A DNA stretch of 64,000 bases. Origin: Antedon mediterranea (Eukaryota > Echinodermata > Crinoidea > Comatulida > Antedonidae). Location: the NCBI RefSeq assembly GCF_964355755.1, contig NC_092680.1, positions 19,569,001 to 19,633,000 on the forward strand, in the 5' to 3' direction. Below, in pieces: positions 27,746 to 38,019 of the stretch. Made by a program: the position numbers and the translations under genes. The notes beneath the pieces are model-generated. The model was given only the letters and a program-made list of their open reading frames with translations. It was not told where the DNA came from and ran no database searches. Position 1 is the first letter of the stretch; every line of letters starts with the position of its first letter.

Positions 27746-28953
27746 CAATTTTAACCAATTTAGCTAGGGCTACATTTGAAACCGCGAAAATTATCGAATT
27801 TCAACAGACAATCCCTAACAGCTAGTTACAAAATCTTACTTGATTCGATGCTTGGATGCTCGAAGCGATGTCTTGCTGTGTTAATAACCTACCTTTGTGA
27901 TTCCATTTCCATAGGGTAAAAACCAGTGTGCAAGGGAATAAGGGGCAGGGGGTGGGGATGCACAACTGGGGTTGTATCATGCATTATCTAAGTGTTAGTT
28001 ATAATCATCTTACAATTGTATAAATATACTATTTTAGTATGTCTTAAGTATAGTACTTACAATTGTAAAAACAAGGTGTTCATGATGGTGTTCCAATAAA
28101 CATACACTTACAATTGTTCTATACTATGTTGAAAATGATGAATGTTTGTAACTTATTGTTTACTGACTTACAATTGTGTATAATGAGTGAAGCTGATGTT
28201 ATATAAAAAATATCATAAATAATAATAAGTTTAATCATAAAATTATGCATGAAAATAGAATTAAAATAAACATCAAAGACTAATACAGGTGACACAGGTG
28301 GTATCCTCAGCTCAATCTTTTGGTCTGTTAGTTACTGAAAACAAATGCACTATAATACAAGAATATATAAACAAATGCACTATAATGCATATAATTATAT
28401 TGTATAATATAAAATATGATAAATATTGTATGAATAATATAAAAAATGTTATATATTATAACATAATGTGAATATTATTATACAATACTATATTAACATG
28501 TACTGAATACAAACTTAAATAAATAAGTAAATTATGTATCAACACTTAAAATATATAATCAAATAAATACTATAGATGCATATATTGCAAAATGAAACTT
28601 TAAAATAATATATTATTCTAACTGAATAACAAAGAAATTACATCTGTAACGTTTTTAAAAAATAAGTAACATTTCTAAACCTATCAATGCATGATACAAC
28701 ATTAGGCTACACATACAAATATATATGTTTATATTATAATAGATTATATATAATATAATATATAATATTTGTGTGTGGAAGGGAGGAGGGATAAAGCAGG
28801 ATAGCATCAACCTGTGAATAAACTTACTCTAATAGAGTTAGTAATCTGTAAAGGAATAACCACAAATTAACACATAGATATGAATATTTACAATATCTAT
28901 ATGTTAGTTTTAAGGTGTTATTGGTTAGGTCTTACTTTGATGTCTTCATACAA
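27746..28953. other. AT-rich DNA with four CTTACAATTGT motifs
   Basis: No gene is recognised here. The 11-base word cttacaattgt occurs at about 28009, 28056, 28107 and 28167. A 36-base segment on the minus strand (27875-27840), flanked by CACAG and GTAAGA, could be a microexon but cannot be placed. From 28200 to 28950 the DNA is very AT-rich and featureless. Confidence 0.35.
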
Positions 28954-29087
28954 ACATCTAGGCCGGAACACAAACAAATAACAACATCTAGGCCGGGAAC
29001 AAACAAAAATAAAACATCTAGGCCGGAACACATAAAATAAACATCTAGGCCGGAACATCACACAATTAAACATCTAGGCCGGAACGT
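28954..29087. repeat. 27-30 bp tandem repeat, five copies
   Basis: The word acatctaggccgg occurs at 28954, 28984, 29014, 29041 and 29070, each followed by an A/C-rich spacer of variable length. The core is conserved and GC-richer than its surroundings. From 29088 to about 30000 I see no supported gene. Confidence 0.8.
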
Positions 29088-30027
29088 GCAAAACGTCTTG
29101 ACCGAAAAACATTTTTTCGTGAATAGTGTAAAAACTTTAGAAGCCGTGCAGTGCTGCAATGTCTTCACATGGTCGGAGAACAAAGAGACCACTGTAGGCC
29201 AACAAGAATTACCAAAAGCTTTTATTTTCATAACGCAATACCGTTGTTTAAATTTGAAGTTGGACCTGCAAAAAGAACATCAAAGAGTCATCAATCTAGG
29301 GCAAATAAATTTAACTTCCCAATCCTAGTGTAAACATTCTTAAAATGTACACAATAAAAATAATAAAGGCAATATATAAAATAATAAAAGGCATGTGTTT
29401 AAAACATTCAATCACCGATTAAAGCAGAATTTTTGGGTTTTTTTTTTATAAATAAAATACCTAGGAACATCCTACAGCAAGCCCATGATGGTACCAAGGA
29501 GGGCGCACCATAAAAAAACAAATATTAGGACTACTGTAACTATGTATATCAGATATTCCAATAAAAACACAGTAGCAGCAAATATCTGTTAACTCAAAGA
29601 ATTAGAACATTAAATAAACGCTAAACCCATTAATTTCAGAAACAAGTTCAATGGGGACAAATCTAGAAGTGTCCGATAAAACTAACCAGTAAGATGCTAA
29701 ACTATCCACTAATAATTACAATCATGTCTTTTATACATCCATAATTAAGACTCAATAAATAAAATTTGAATTATTAGCACTAGGTATTTAACAATAATTC
29801 AATACGACGTTAGATGGACAAGTATGTTTGTATGCTGAGCAGGGTCTGCGCATAGTTGAGGAAACACTTGAGCTCAGTTTACACTGAAGAAATCTGTCGA
29901 ATTCGAGTGTTTTAATAACTAAATTATGTTACAAAATGTGTATAAAATACTATTTTTGTATTAAAGTTGCCAAAGGAAGCCAATTATGCTTAAATAGTGT
30001 ATATTTTCGAACAAATATAACACCTAC

Positions 30028-30055
30028 CTATTGCTGTCTCTTTTTCGTCGGGCAT
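30028..30055 (-). CDS. Candidate first coding exon of an unidentified minus-strand gene
   Basis: On the minus strand, ATG at 30055-30053 begins MPDEKETAI and reaches a good donor, GTAGGT, after 28 bases (phase 1). The sequence 5' of it on that strand is purine-rich, less AT-rich than its surroundings, and includes AGCCAAT at about 30145, as a promoter and 5' UTR might. Downstream exons cannot be identified with confidence. They might lie as far away as 1.3 kb, with the satellites in introns. The call rests only on the start, the donor and the base composition. Confidence 0.3.
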
Positions 30056-31020
30056 TTTCTTCCAACCACCTCTTCGCCTTCTTCTTCCAAAATGGCCCAA
30101 GCTGGGCAACTAAGTATGTTAATTAGCAAATAGTGTGTGCTGATTGGCTAATTTAGTCGTCTGCAACACGCGCGTATTCTAAACCGGATCTAACCGGTGT
30201 TATACCAAAGAATATTCTTTGCATAAAGTTTGCTGTTGGATCTAACTAACTTCACCCCTCACCGCTTCCCCACCCCGACCCCAATCTCTGTGATAGGGCC
30301 TGTTAGTCCATTTTTATTTTATTTTTTTATTTGCTTACACCGTATGCAATTGAATTCAAGATAAGTAAAACAGCACCGACTCCATGTAACCAACCGTAGA
30401 AATACACACTGAATGCTTATTTCAATGTTTATTTTATTATTTTTCGGATGGGCATAGAGGGATGTGTCCATTTGTTAGAATATCGTAATTTACTACACCT
30501 ACTAAGCCTATAGGTGATGTTTAATAATAATATTCTGTATACATATATTCGGCTTGTTGCAAAAAGCAATGTAAAAAATATTGATAATTGTATGAACTTT
30601 ATAGATCCTTAATGGTGTAAATGTGATAATACTCAAGTATGTGGTCATACGAAGATTAGAGAAGATTAATAGTAATACTTGGTGATGATTTCATTTGTAT
30701 CAGTCTAGTATTTAGAACATATGATAATACAGTAATACATTGTATATTACGGCTATAAACATAGGCTGTACGTCCCATGTGAACTATGGCGGTTTTGTAT
30801 GCGTGATGAATTTAATAATAATATATTATTGGTGATTACAAAATAATGAAGAAAAACGTTTTTTATATTGTCAGTAGTAAAAGAGTGTCTTCTCTAGTAT
30901 TGCCCAACATTTTCATACAGGCCTACACAAACATTAATTATATACCACTGATAAAATGTATTGTTACTCCGGCCATGTAGGAATTATTTCTAAATAAATA
31001 AAAGTCATCCATGCTCCGTC
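30056..31020. other. Mostly featureless AT-rich DNA
   Basis: The first 200 bases are relatively GC-rich and hold a CCAAT-like sequence that may serve the minus-strand exon at 30055-30028. From about 30300 onward I see no supported gene, RNA or repeat. Confidence 0.3.
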
Positions 31021-31025
31021 TAATC

Positions 31026-31048
31026 CATGGAGGTATAAATCCTCCATG
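31026..31048. repeat. Second copy of the catggagg hairpin
   Basis: Arms catggagg and cctccatg enclose a seven-base AT loop. It matches the hairpin at 178-200 in arms and immediate 5' flank (atccatggaggtat). Confidence 0.45.
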
Positions 31049-31699
31049 AGCTAATCTATGGACTAAGCAAAAACTTGCCAAAATAGAGGGCGCTAGACTT
31101 GTTTTAATGTTCATCAGAGGCAGCTCTATTGATATGTAAGTCGTAAATTTAAATACACAAAGCAATTAAACTGATTTTTTTGTTCTGCATTCTTTTAATA
31201 AATTGCACTATTACACCTTGGAATAATATCATTGTACTTTATTTCGTAGTCAATATTGAACGTGTAGGCCTACTTCTAATGCTGGCATTTAATTGGTTGA
31301 AAGTTGTCATGTTTTCTGATATTTTATTGGTTAGAGAGTGTAAGGTTCAAATCTGGCAAATAACTTCCCTTAAGGGCCTTAACATTAAATTGTGCTCATT
31401 TCGTAACATGCTTTTGACTTTTTTTTATACCATTTTTTTCCCATCAAGATTTACACTTCTAAAAATGTGTTTCCCATTTCGCTTTTTTATTTTCAAATTG
31501 CCAAAGGGGGACATTTAATCATTCTGATCTTGCGTGAAAATAATGTTCTTATGTACGTACTATAGACTCCGCTTATATTACCGCAAAGAATAAGTGTTTG
31601 GTTTACAGCCTACAAGCTTCTAATTAACACTAATAAAACACTTTTCACACTCACAATATAATAGATGAAATGAAAATAAACAAATCACAAGGACATTTT

Positions 31700-32042
31700 C
31701 ACATTTATTTGAATAATGAAATTGAACGCAAGACTGAAAGTAGGCCTACATTTCTAGGCGTTATCATTCATGAAAACTTAACCTGGACAAGTCATCAAAC
31801 AATTATCTTAATTAGTTTATATAATTAATTTTTTGTTATTCCTCACTTGCGTTACTGTAATATCTTGGCGGCCGATTATGTTAACATTGACAAAATACTT
31901 TAAGTTACAAAAACGTGTAGTCAGAATTAATTGCTTTTCACATTATTTGTCTCATTCAGAACCTCTATTTAAGAAGCTTGACCATTTAAACATTCAAGAT
32001 CTTCATGCTATACAAATAAATATCTTTTATTTTAAAGTGTGT
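31700..32042 (+). pseudogene. Dead LINE reverse transcriptase C-terminal fragment
   Basis: The plus strand reads RPTFLGVIIHENLTW, typical of the end of the reverse transcriptase domain in CR1- and Jockey-like non-LTR retrotransposons. It then reads IPHLRYCNILAADYV, LQKRVVRINCFSHYL and EPLFKKLDHLNIQDL in the order usual for the thumb region of such elements. The pieces sit in two frames, with a stop at 31825-31827, and about 50 residues appear deleted between the first two motifs. It is a 5'-truncated, inactive copy. LINE origin is secure from motif order; the exact clade is inference. Confidence 0.75.
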
Positions 32043-32045
32043 TAA

Positions 32046-33473
32046 TAATATAGGCCTATATTGCCGACCCAAATTATGAACATTTTTTGTTGGTGACGAC
32101 GTGATTAAATAGCCCATAACTCAAGAAAGAAAACGCAATAGGCCTACTCCTTTTGTCAGACTTGACAGAATTATGGATAAGACTGATCTTGTTTTAATGT
32201 ATCAGTTTTTATCTTTTAAATGTTATTGCCATTCATTAATGATCAATACAAGAAAGGACTATTATATGGAAAATTAAAAGTTGTTTAGTATAGGTCAACC
32301 GTATGATGTTGTTTGCTTTTGATTATTATGTTTATTTAGGGATCTTATGAAACAGGTATGTTTAGTTCTTATTTGATTTCTAAAAAAAGGAGTCACATGA
32401 AAACGTTATGTTATTTTTGTTTTTTACGCTCGGCTGGTCACGACTGTCTCTCTCTGTGCTGCAATATGGCTTCCGTAGCACGAAAATCGTCTATTGATTA
32501 AAAATAGGCTAGATATAAAACAAATTGTTTTTATAATTCTATGCTTGAAAACCCGTGAGTATATTTGATGAAGTATTGAAACAATTTTGCGTAATGTTAA
32601 GGGGTGGGGTTATAAGTACGAAACTCGCCTAACTAAGCTAGGCCCTAGCTAGCTAGACCTCACTAGCCTATCATCTATTTATTTAGCCGCCCAAGCAGCA
32701 GCAGGTGTCACAGTTGACATCATGATATCAAAACACGGAAGTAAGCGTATGCGTAAGCTGGAACAAGCCAGAGGCTATTGAATGTCATTAAATTAGGTGT
32801 TTGATCTCCTACTAGCCTACCTTTTAAAGGTTCTTTACTCATCTGGTATACATATATGCCTAAATTATTATTTAGTAAATAATATATTTAGAAAATAACA
32901 ATAATGTATTGCTATTGTTTGTTATATCTTTTTAATTAAAAATATCTTTCTTGCAATGATTTTTTTTAGTTGGGCCTTAAATAAAATTAAAATTATTTTA
33001 ATAATTAGGCCGGCCATGGAGTATTACTCCAAGGGCCGCCTAGGCTTAATTTATAATAATGAATCAAGGCCCCTCTCTGGATCCTAGGCCTATTTATGTC
33101 TTTATTTATGTCTTTATTTTACTGTTAACATAGGCCTTTCTAATATGCACTTGTCAATATTATGGCCCACTGTACGACCCCAGGAGAGGTGGTGCGTCAT
33201 TTGTCCAATGTGACTCATACCTTATGAATACCATGATGCACCCGTGCATCAAAAAAGTGACTTACTTAAAATTACTATTAGGTGACCATGTTTTTATGTA
33301 TGGTGGGCAGTAAAGTGACGGACATTGACACACCATTGTTCATTGATTGGATCATGTATATCTAGGTTGGTTTTGTCAATTAAACAAATGATTTTCTTTT
33401 GAACTATTAACCAATTAGAACGTGTCTAACCTAATCAATTTCTCTTGGTTGTCTGTCTATTGATTTCTTACAG
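32046..33473. other. Upstream region of the SAM-domain gene
   Basis: No coding exon is recognised. The coding exon starting at 33539 is preceded by a splice acceptor (TTTCTTACAG ending 33473), so an untranslated first exon should lie here. The less AT-rich stretch at about 32400-32780, which contains cacggaagtaagcg (an ETS-like core), is the best place to look for the promoter. Confidence 0.3.
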
Positions 33474-33538
33474 TTCAACAGTTATTTTCTAGGCTACCAG
33501 TACAGCATTCCGCATTGTGTTAAAACAAAGGATCAGAA

Positions 33539-35346
33539 ATGACAGAGTCAAGAGTGAATATGATGGCCAAGGCATACATTTTAGACAGACGGAGTGAATC
33601 TGTACCCAATGGTGGCTTCCATGATATGCAGTGCTATAATCATCAACCAGTTTTAATGCAGTCCAAAAGTGTCAAAGTATGTACTTTTGTACTGATGAAA
33701 TTGGTGCGTGGGGCAGTGTGTTAAGACATAAAGGTCTGTCTACACTATCAAACTTTATGTGACAAAATATGTGATGTGCCCATACATGGACATGATAATG
33801 TCATATCACTACCATATTTGGGTATATCATTACCATATTTAGGCACATCACACTTTTTTTGTCCAACTAGTTTGATAGTGTAGACAGAGATTTAGACCAG
33901 AGGAGAGAGGAGAGAAATAGTAATGTTGATGTATTATTTATTTATATTTATTCAACTTCTCAATAAGATCTTCATTAGTGAAGGATGGGACCAACAGGTG
34001 TTGAAAATAGTCCAGTCCCACAAAATGCCCAGTTATGAAAAATGGCTGTGTGTGTGTACTAGTACACCGGTGTAACCCCCTACTCCTCTCAAGAGATGTA
34101 CTAGGTTCTTTAAAATGCACACAAGCTAGATGTGTACACTGGACCTACAGTTTATAGTCCTTATCTGAGAAGACATGTTGTACCACCAGGACAGTAATTA
34201 TAATTCAACTGTCTTAACCGCTTTTGGCCACTCACTCAATAAAATAATCATTTGTATTTACTTGTATTATTCAGCAAAAATCTACTCGTTCTAAGAAATC
34301 TGTATTTAAGTGGGATAACTGTGATGTTTTGAGATGGCTAAGAAAACATCATCTGCAGTATTATCAACTGTATGGAGCAAATTTTAAAGAACATGATATT
34401 TCAGGTAATATAACCTAATATCTGCGTCAGACGTATTGGCCACATGTCTGGACACTGACGAGAGAAGCCCTTGATCAATGATAGGACCAATGAAGGTGCT
34501 TTAAACAGTCCTGACTTAGTTTCATCCATCATTCAGATGAATGTAAAACTAATTGGCATTGTCGTTTGCGGACTTCACGGTTCGCGATCCAGGACTAAAG
34601 CTAGTCCAAAAATAGTCTGACTATATCTCAGGTTTAGTCCAGGACTAAAGTTAGTCCAATACTGTTACTAGATAGTCCGACTATATCTCAGGTTTAGTCC
34701 AGGACTAAAGCTAGTCCAATACCATTACAAGATTGTCCGACTATATCTCGGGTTTAGTCCAGGATTAAATTAAATTCAAGTTCAAGTTAGTATATTATGT
34801 GTTGTTTAATTCACCACTGCAATTGCCTTTCATTGTTTTTCAGGACGAGCATTGATTAAACTAAACCTGATCAAATTAGAAAAGATGGAAATAGATGACC
34901 AAATGCACAGGTTAGTGACGTGTAATTTTTTTTAATAGATTATCTTTTATTAATATTTAATTTAAATAATGAAGTTATACAGTAGGCATCCGGAAAGATT
35001 TTTAGAAAGTTCATAAACAAAAAACACCATGATTTACAGTATGAAGCTCTGTCCACATTATCAAACTAATTTGACAAAAGTGTGATGTGCCCAAATAAGG
35101 TAGTGAGATGCCCACATATGGCAGTGATATGACATCATCATGTCTATATATGGGCACATCACATTTTTGTTACACTTGTAGTTTAATAGTGTAGGTAAGG
35201 CTTAAGGATATTTCAATTATATATTTATATAACTATACTTTAATTTGTTATACAGAAACGACCTATTGGAATACATTTTGCGTCTTCGTCTGAAACATGA
35301 ACAGACTGAACTGCGGCTACTTTTCAACACTAATAATGCTGTGTGA
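33539..35346 (+). CDS. SAM-domain adaptor, SAMD10/SAMD12-Aveugle type
   Basis: Four coding exons, 33539-33676, 34275-34404, 34844-34910 and 35256-35346, join in frame to give 141 residues. Every junction has AG and GT, in phases 0, 1 and 2. A SAM domain fills about residues 57-130: KWDNCDVLRWLRKHH, an aromatic-rich YYQLYGANF, then KEHDISGRALIKL, KLEKMEI and a final helix LLEYILRLRLKHE. The HDI-(S/T)-GRAL signature and small size match SAMD10, SAMD12 and Drosophila Aveugle. Aveugle bridges CNK and KSR in Ras-RAF-MAPK signalling; that role here is by family. The usual Gly of the KMG turn is Glu105. Start choice: first ATG in the exon, after an acceptor at 33472-33473. Introns 1 and 3 hold MITEs. 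I leave the symbol blank because SAMD10 and SAMD12 cannot be separated here. Confidence 0.85.
33731..33892. mobile_element. Palindromic MITE, copy 1 (SAM gene intron 1)
   Basis: The ends gtctgtctacactatcaaac and gtttgatagtgtagacagag are inverted repeats. The middle carries tgatgtgccca and its inverse. This is the first of seven copies of one family in the window. There is no coding capacity, so it is non-autonomous. Confidence 0.8.
34585..34765. repeat. ~61-bp tandem repeat, three copies, in SAM gene intron 2
   Basis: The words caggactaaagctagtcc, tagtc(t/c)gactatatctc and ggtttagtcc alternate three times with few changes. Each unit includes inverted copies of ggact and agtcc, so single strands could fold. 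Confidence 0.7.
35044..35203. mobile_element. Palindromic MITE, copy 2 (SAM gene intron 3)
   Basis: It begins agctctgtccacattatcaa and ends tttaatagtgtaggtaagg, more diverged than the other copies, with the same internal tgatgtgccca and tgggcacatcaca arms. Confidence 0.75.
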
Positions 35347-35579
35347 ACTAGAGCTGCCGATTACTTATGATGACAATAATAGCAACATGTGAACTTTAAA
35401 AGTCATTAATTTTAATATCTTTTTGTATACACTATGCTCACGTGGAACCAACCCGGCGCCAGGGGAGCACAGTAATATAAAATGGAAACAAGTCACTGAA
35501 TTTTAATATCGTTTTGTACGCCAATACACCACGCTCAAGCGGAGCTAAAAAATAACCATATTTATCCAAAAATGTCCAA

Positions 35580-35585
35580 ATTAAA
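35580..35585 (+). terminator. Candidate poly(A) signal ATTAAA of the SAM gene
   Basis: This is the first common polyadenylation hexamer variant noticed after the stop at 35344-35346, giving a 3' UTR of about 235 bases. That UTR holds an imperfect ~90-bp duplication (35401 and 35491). Confidence 0.3.
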
Positions 35586-35739
35586 GACCAGAAATGAAAG
35601 TAAACATGATTTAGTTCATACAATTTCTTGCTTACGATTGCATGACCCGCTTTAGTGGAAAGAGTAAGACAATCCTGGCTGCAGGCTTGTTTGTAAATAT
35701 ATTATTAATATATCATTATTATATTACATAATTTTGAAT

Positions 35740-36008
35740 AATGGTTAAATTCATTATTGACGATCCTTGTATGTCTAAATAGAGATCGTGGGTTCAAATC
35801 TAACGCTTGGTACATACTTTACTTATGTTTGCCTCTGGTTAACTGACAAGGTCAAGACACAACTTTTTCGCTGATTCCTAGCTGCATTATGAGAGGATGT
35901 TTCCATTCGTGTTTGATCAAAAAAATGACCGGGGTAATAATATGTACAACGCTTAGAGGTTGCACAACATTAGGCGCTTTATAAATCCAGGATATTATTA
36001 TTATTATA
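35740..36008 (+). mobile_element. SINE-like retroposon ending in an ATT-type tail
   Basis: A tRNA-like B-box (gggttcaaatc) at about 35792 is followed by some 190 bases, then ggcgctttataaatcc and tattattattatta, the 3' end common in LINE-mobilised SINEs of marine invertebrates. The 5' end is not sharp. The A-box is weak, so the exact start is uncertain. Confidence 0.45.
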
Positions 36009-36499
36009 AATACTATTAGATATAAAACATAATCACCGAGTATATGAAAAACCAGATAGGATTTCTATTAAGGGTACACGTTAATTTATAGTGGTCACCA
36101 CTTGATAAGGGTCATCCTTTTATTTCATTTCATGAGAAAGTTCCCCTGAATAGGAGTGTCCAAAAGGAGTTCTACTTTTCCCGAAGAATAACAATCAAAC
36201 CATTCATGGAGATAGAAACATGTAATTTAATAAATTGTTAGCTAGAATTATGTAATTACTAATAACTATATTATAGTATGTTTTATGCATGCAGTAATTA
36301 CTTCATATGACTAGTCAGTTAAGAATCCAGGATTTTAAAATAGGGACCCTGCAGAACCTAAAAAGGGTTCTGAAAACTTAACCTAAACTGACAGTACATT
36401 CCCCCCCCCCCCCCACCCTTTTGGATCAACCTATGCGCAGTGTATACACTCAATTAAGAGCCTTGTAAATTTTTCTCCTGATTATTCCATGAACCTATG

Positions 36500-38010
36500 A
36501 ACAAGAAGTTACTAGTTTAAATCCAGAGGATCAATGTGCTTTGCAGACTTATAATGTGACTTTATTTCCATTTATTTGATAATTTATATATTTTTTAACT
36601 TTACTTTAATTTTTTGTTATAAAAAGCCTCTTTTTACAATATAATCAGGTTCAACAGAGACTAAATATATTTTATATGTATTGTTATTTGTACCCCGTTT
36701 GTACCTGCATGTACTCTAAATATAAGTGTCTTTGTGAGATTATTTTCTACAATGCAACAACTATAAAACCGTATAAAAAAAGCCTTTAATCATAAACTGT
36801 GTTTGATGGTGCTGATGACGTTTCCAGTGACGTGTAAAACGCCCGCGTTTTATTGGATATTTCTGTCACGTGCGTGCGTAACCTCACAACAGGATTCTGT
36901 TTACTTACACCCTGGTTACCAACCAAAAAACTTTCACATCATCCGCACACGAGTTGATCAAAGTTTTTCTTTAAACTTTATAATAGCAAGTTATTTCAGT
37001 TTATTCAAACTACGTACGTATTTATATAAGATTTTTTGTTTTGTATATTGTTTTAAAAGGAATATTTTATAGCTTTTAAACACACATTTTGAGTATTTGT
37101 TTCAATAGGCTAGGCCTACTTTACATCAAGCCCGGGGCAAGCGTCACGCGCAGCCACTGATGACTGAGAACGCCATGCGCGCAGAGGGGCCCGCACACAC
37201 GACGTACTTAGTGCTAACGATTAAACACAATTAAATAGGGGTGCTAGATTTGACATGGCCTACATGAATAGTAATATAGACTGGCTTATTTATTTTTTAT
37301 TTAGATTTATTATTTAAAACATTGTGTTTTTAAGTGCATGTTTTTTTATTATTATTAATTAAAGTGTTCCGAAATAAATATTATTTGAACTTTGTTAATG
37401 TTTGTGACTTTTTGTGTATTCATCATCCGCGGCGGATCATCGATCGCGTCGTTGTTCGCACGTCGCGTTCATAAAAGAAAACTGACGTCACACAAACGCC
37501 TTCGATTTGATTGGTCAGATTAAAGCGAATTTTACACGCCGCGCAGGGGGGGGGGGGGGGGAGAAGGTGGAACACGCGGCCCCGATGCGAATTCATTTGA
37601 ATCGCGACAATGGTGTGATGTATATCGGATTTCAACAATTCCAACTTGCGCGGTGAATTCATAGATCGCGAAGGCTCTGTGCGCGGTGCGTGACGATCGA
37701 CTTAGGCCTACCATCCATACGTCACAATGTACGAATGGCACAATATAATGTTGAAAATCGAAATAATGTTGGCAACATTTATTTTAAGATCTACTATTAG
37801 TCCTGTTGATTTATTCCTCTCCATTGCCTGGCTATAATTATTTGTGCTGTATATGCTTTCTAAGTCTGAACTCAGCAATTTGTTGTTTGGACTATTTATA
37901 ACAATTATAGAACAGAGATACATACATAGTAAAACTAATAGTATATCATTGACCAATAATAGTTTATTTACAATTTTACAAGTGAGATGCATAATGAATT
38001 AATAATGTAT
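36500..38010. repeat. Segmental direct duplication, copy A (1.5 kb)
   Basis: Matches copy B (38020-39890) along its length: gtttaaatccag-like start, tttatatgtattgttatttg, gcgttttattgga, tttctgtcacgtgc, acaccctggttaccaac, tttatataagatt, aataggctaggcctacttta, agcgtcacgcgcagccactga, aaagtgttccgaaataaata, and an end in gtatatcattgaccaataat. The central part is rich in CpG, with CACGTG and TGACGT words, so it may be a promoter or CpG island. A 16-base G run is at 37546-37561 and a 14-base C run lies just upstream at 36401-36414. No protein-coding exon is convincing inside it. Confidence 0.85.
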
Positions 38011-38019
38011 TTCGCTACA

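Noticed and set aside
29086-29333. Two overlapping plus-strand frames of 60-80 codons
   Set aside because: No splice signals, motifs or promoter context; both overlap and neither resembles a known protein.
31180-31518. 112-codon plus-strand frame
   Set aside because: T-rich hydrophobic composition, no splice context, no recognisable motif; likely chance.
37423-37992. Three overlapping minus-strand frames in copy A
   Set aside because: GC-rich promoter-like DNA has few stops by chance; not preserved in copy B.
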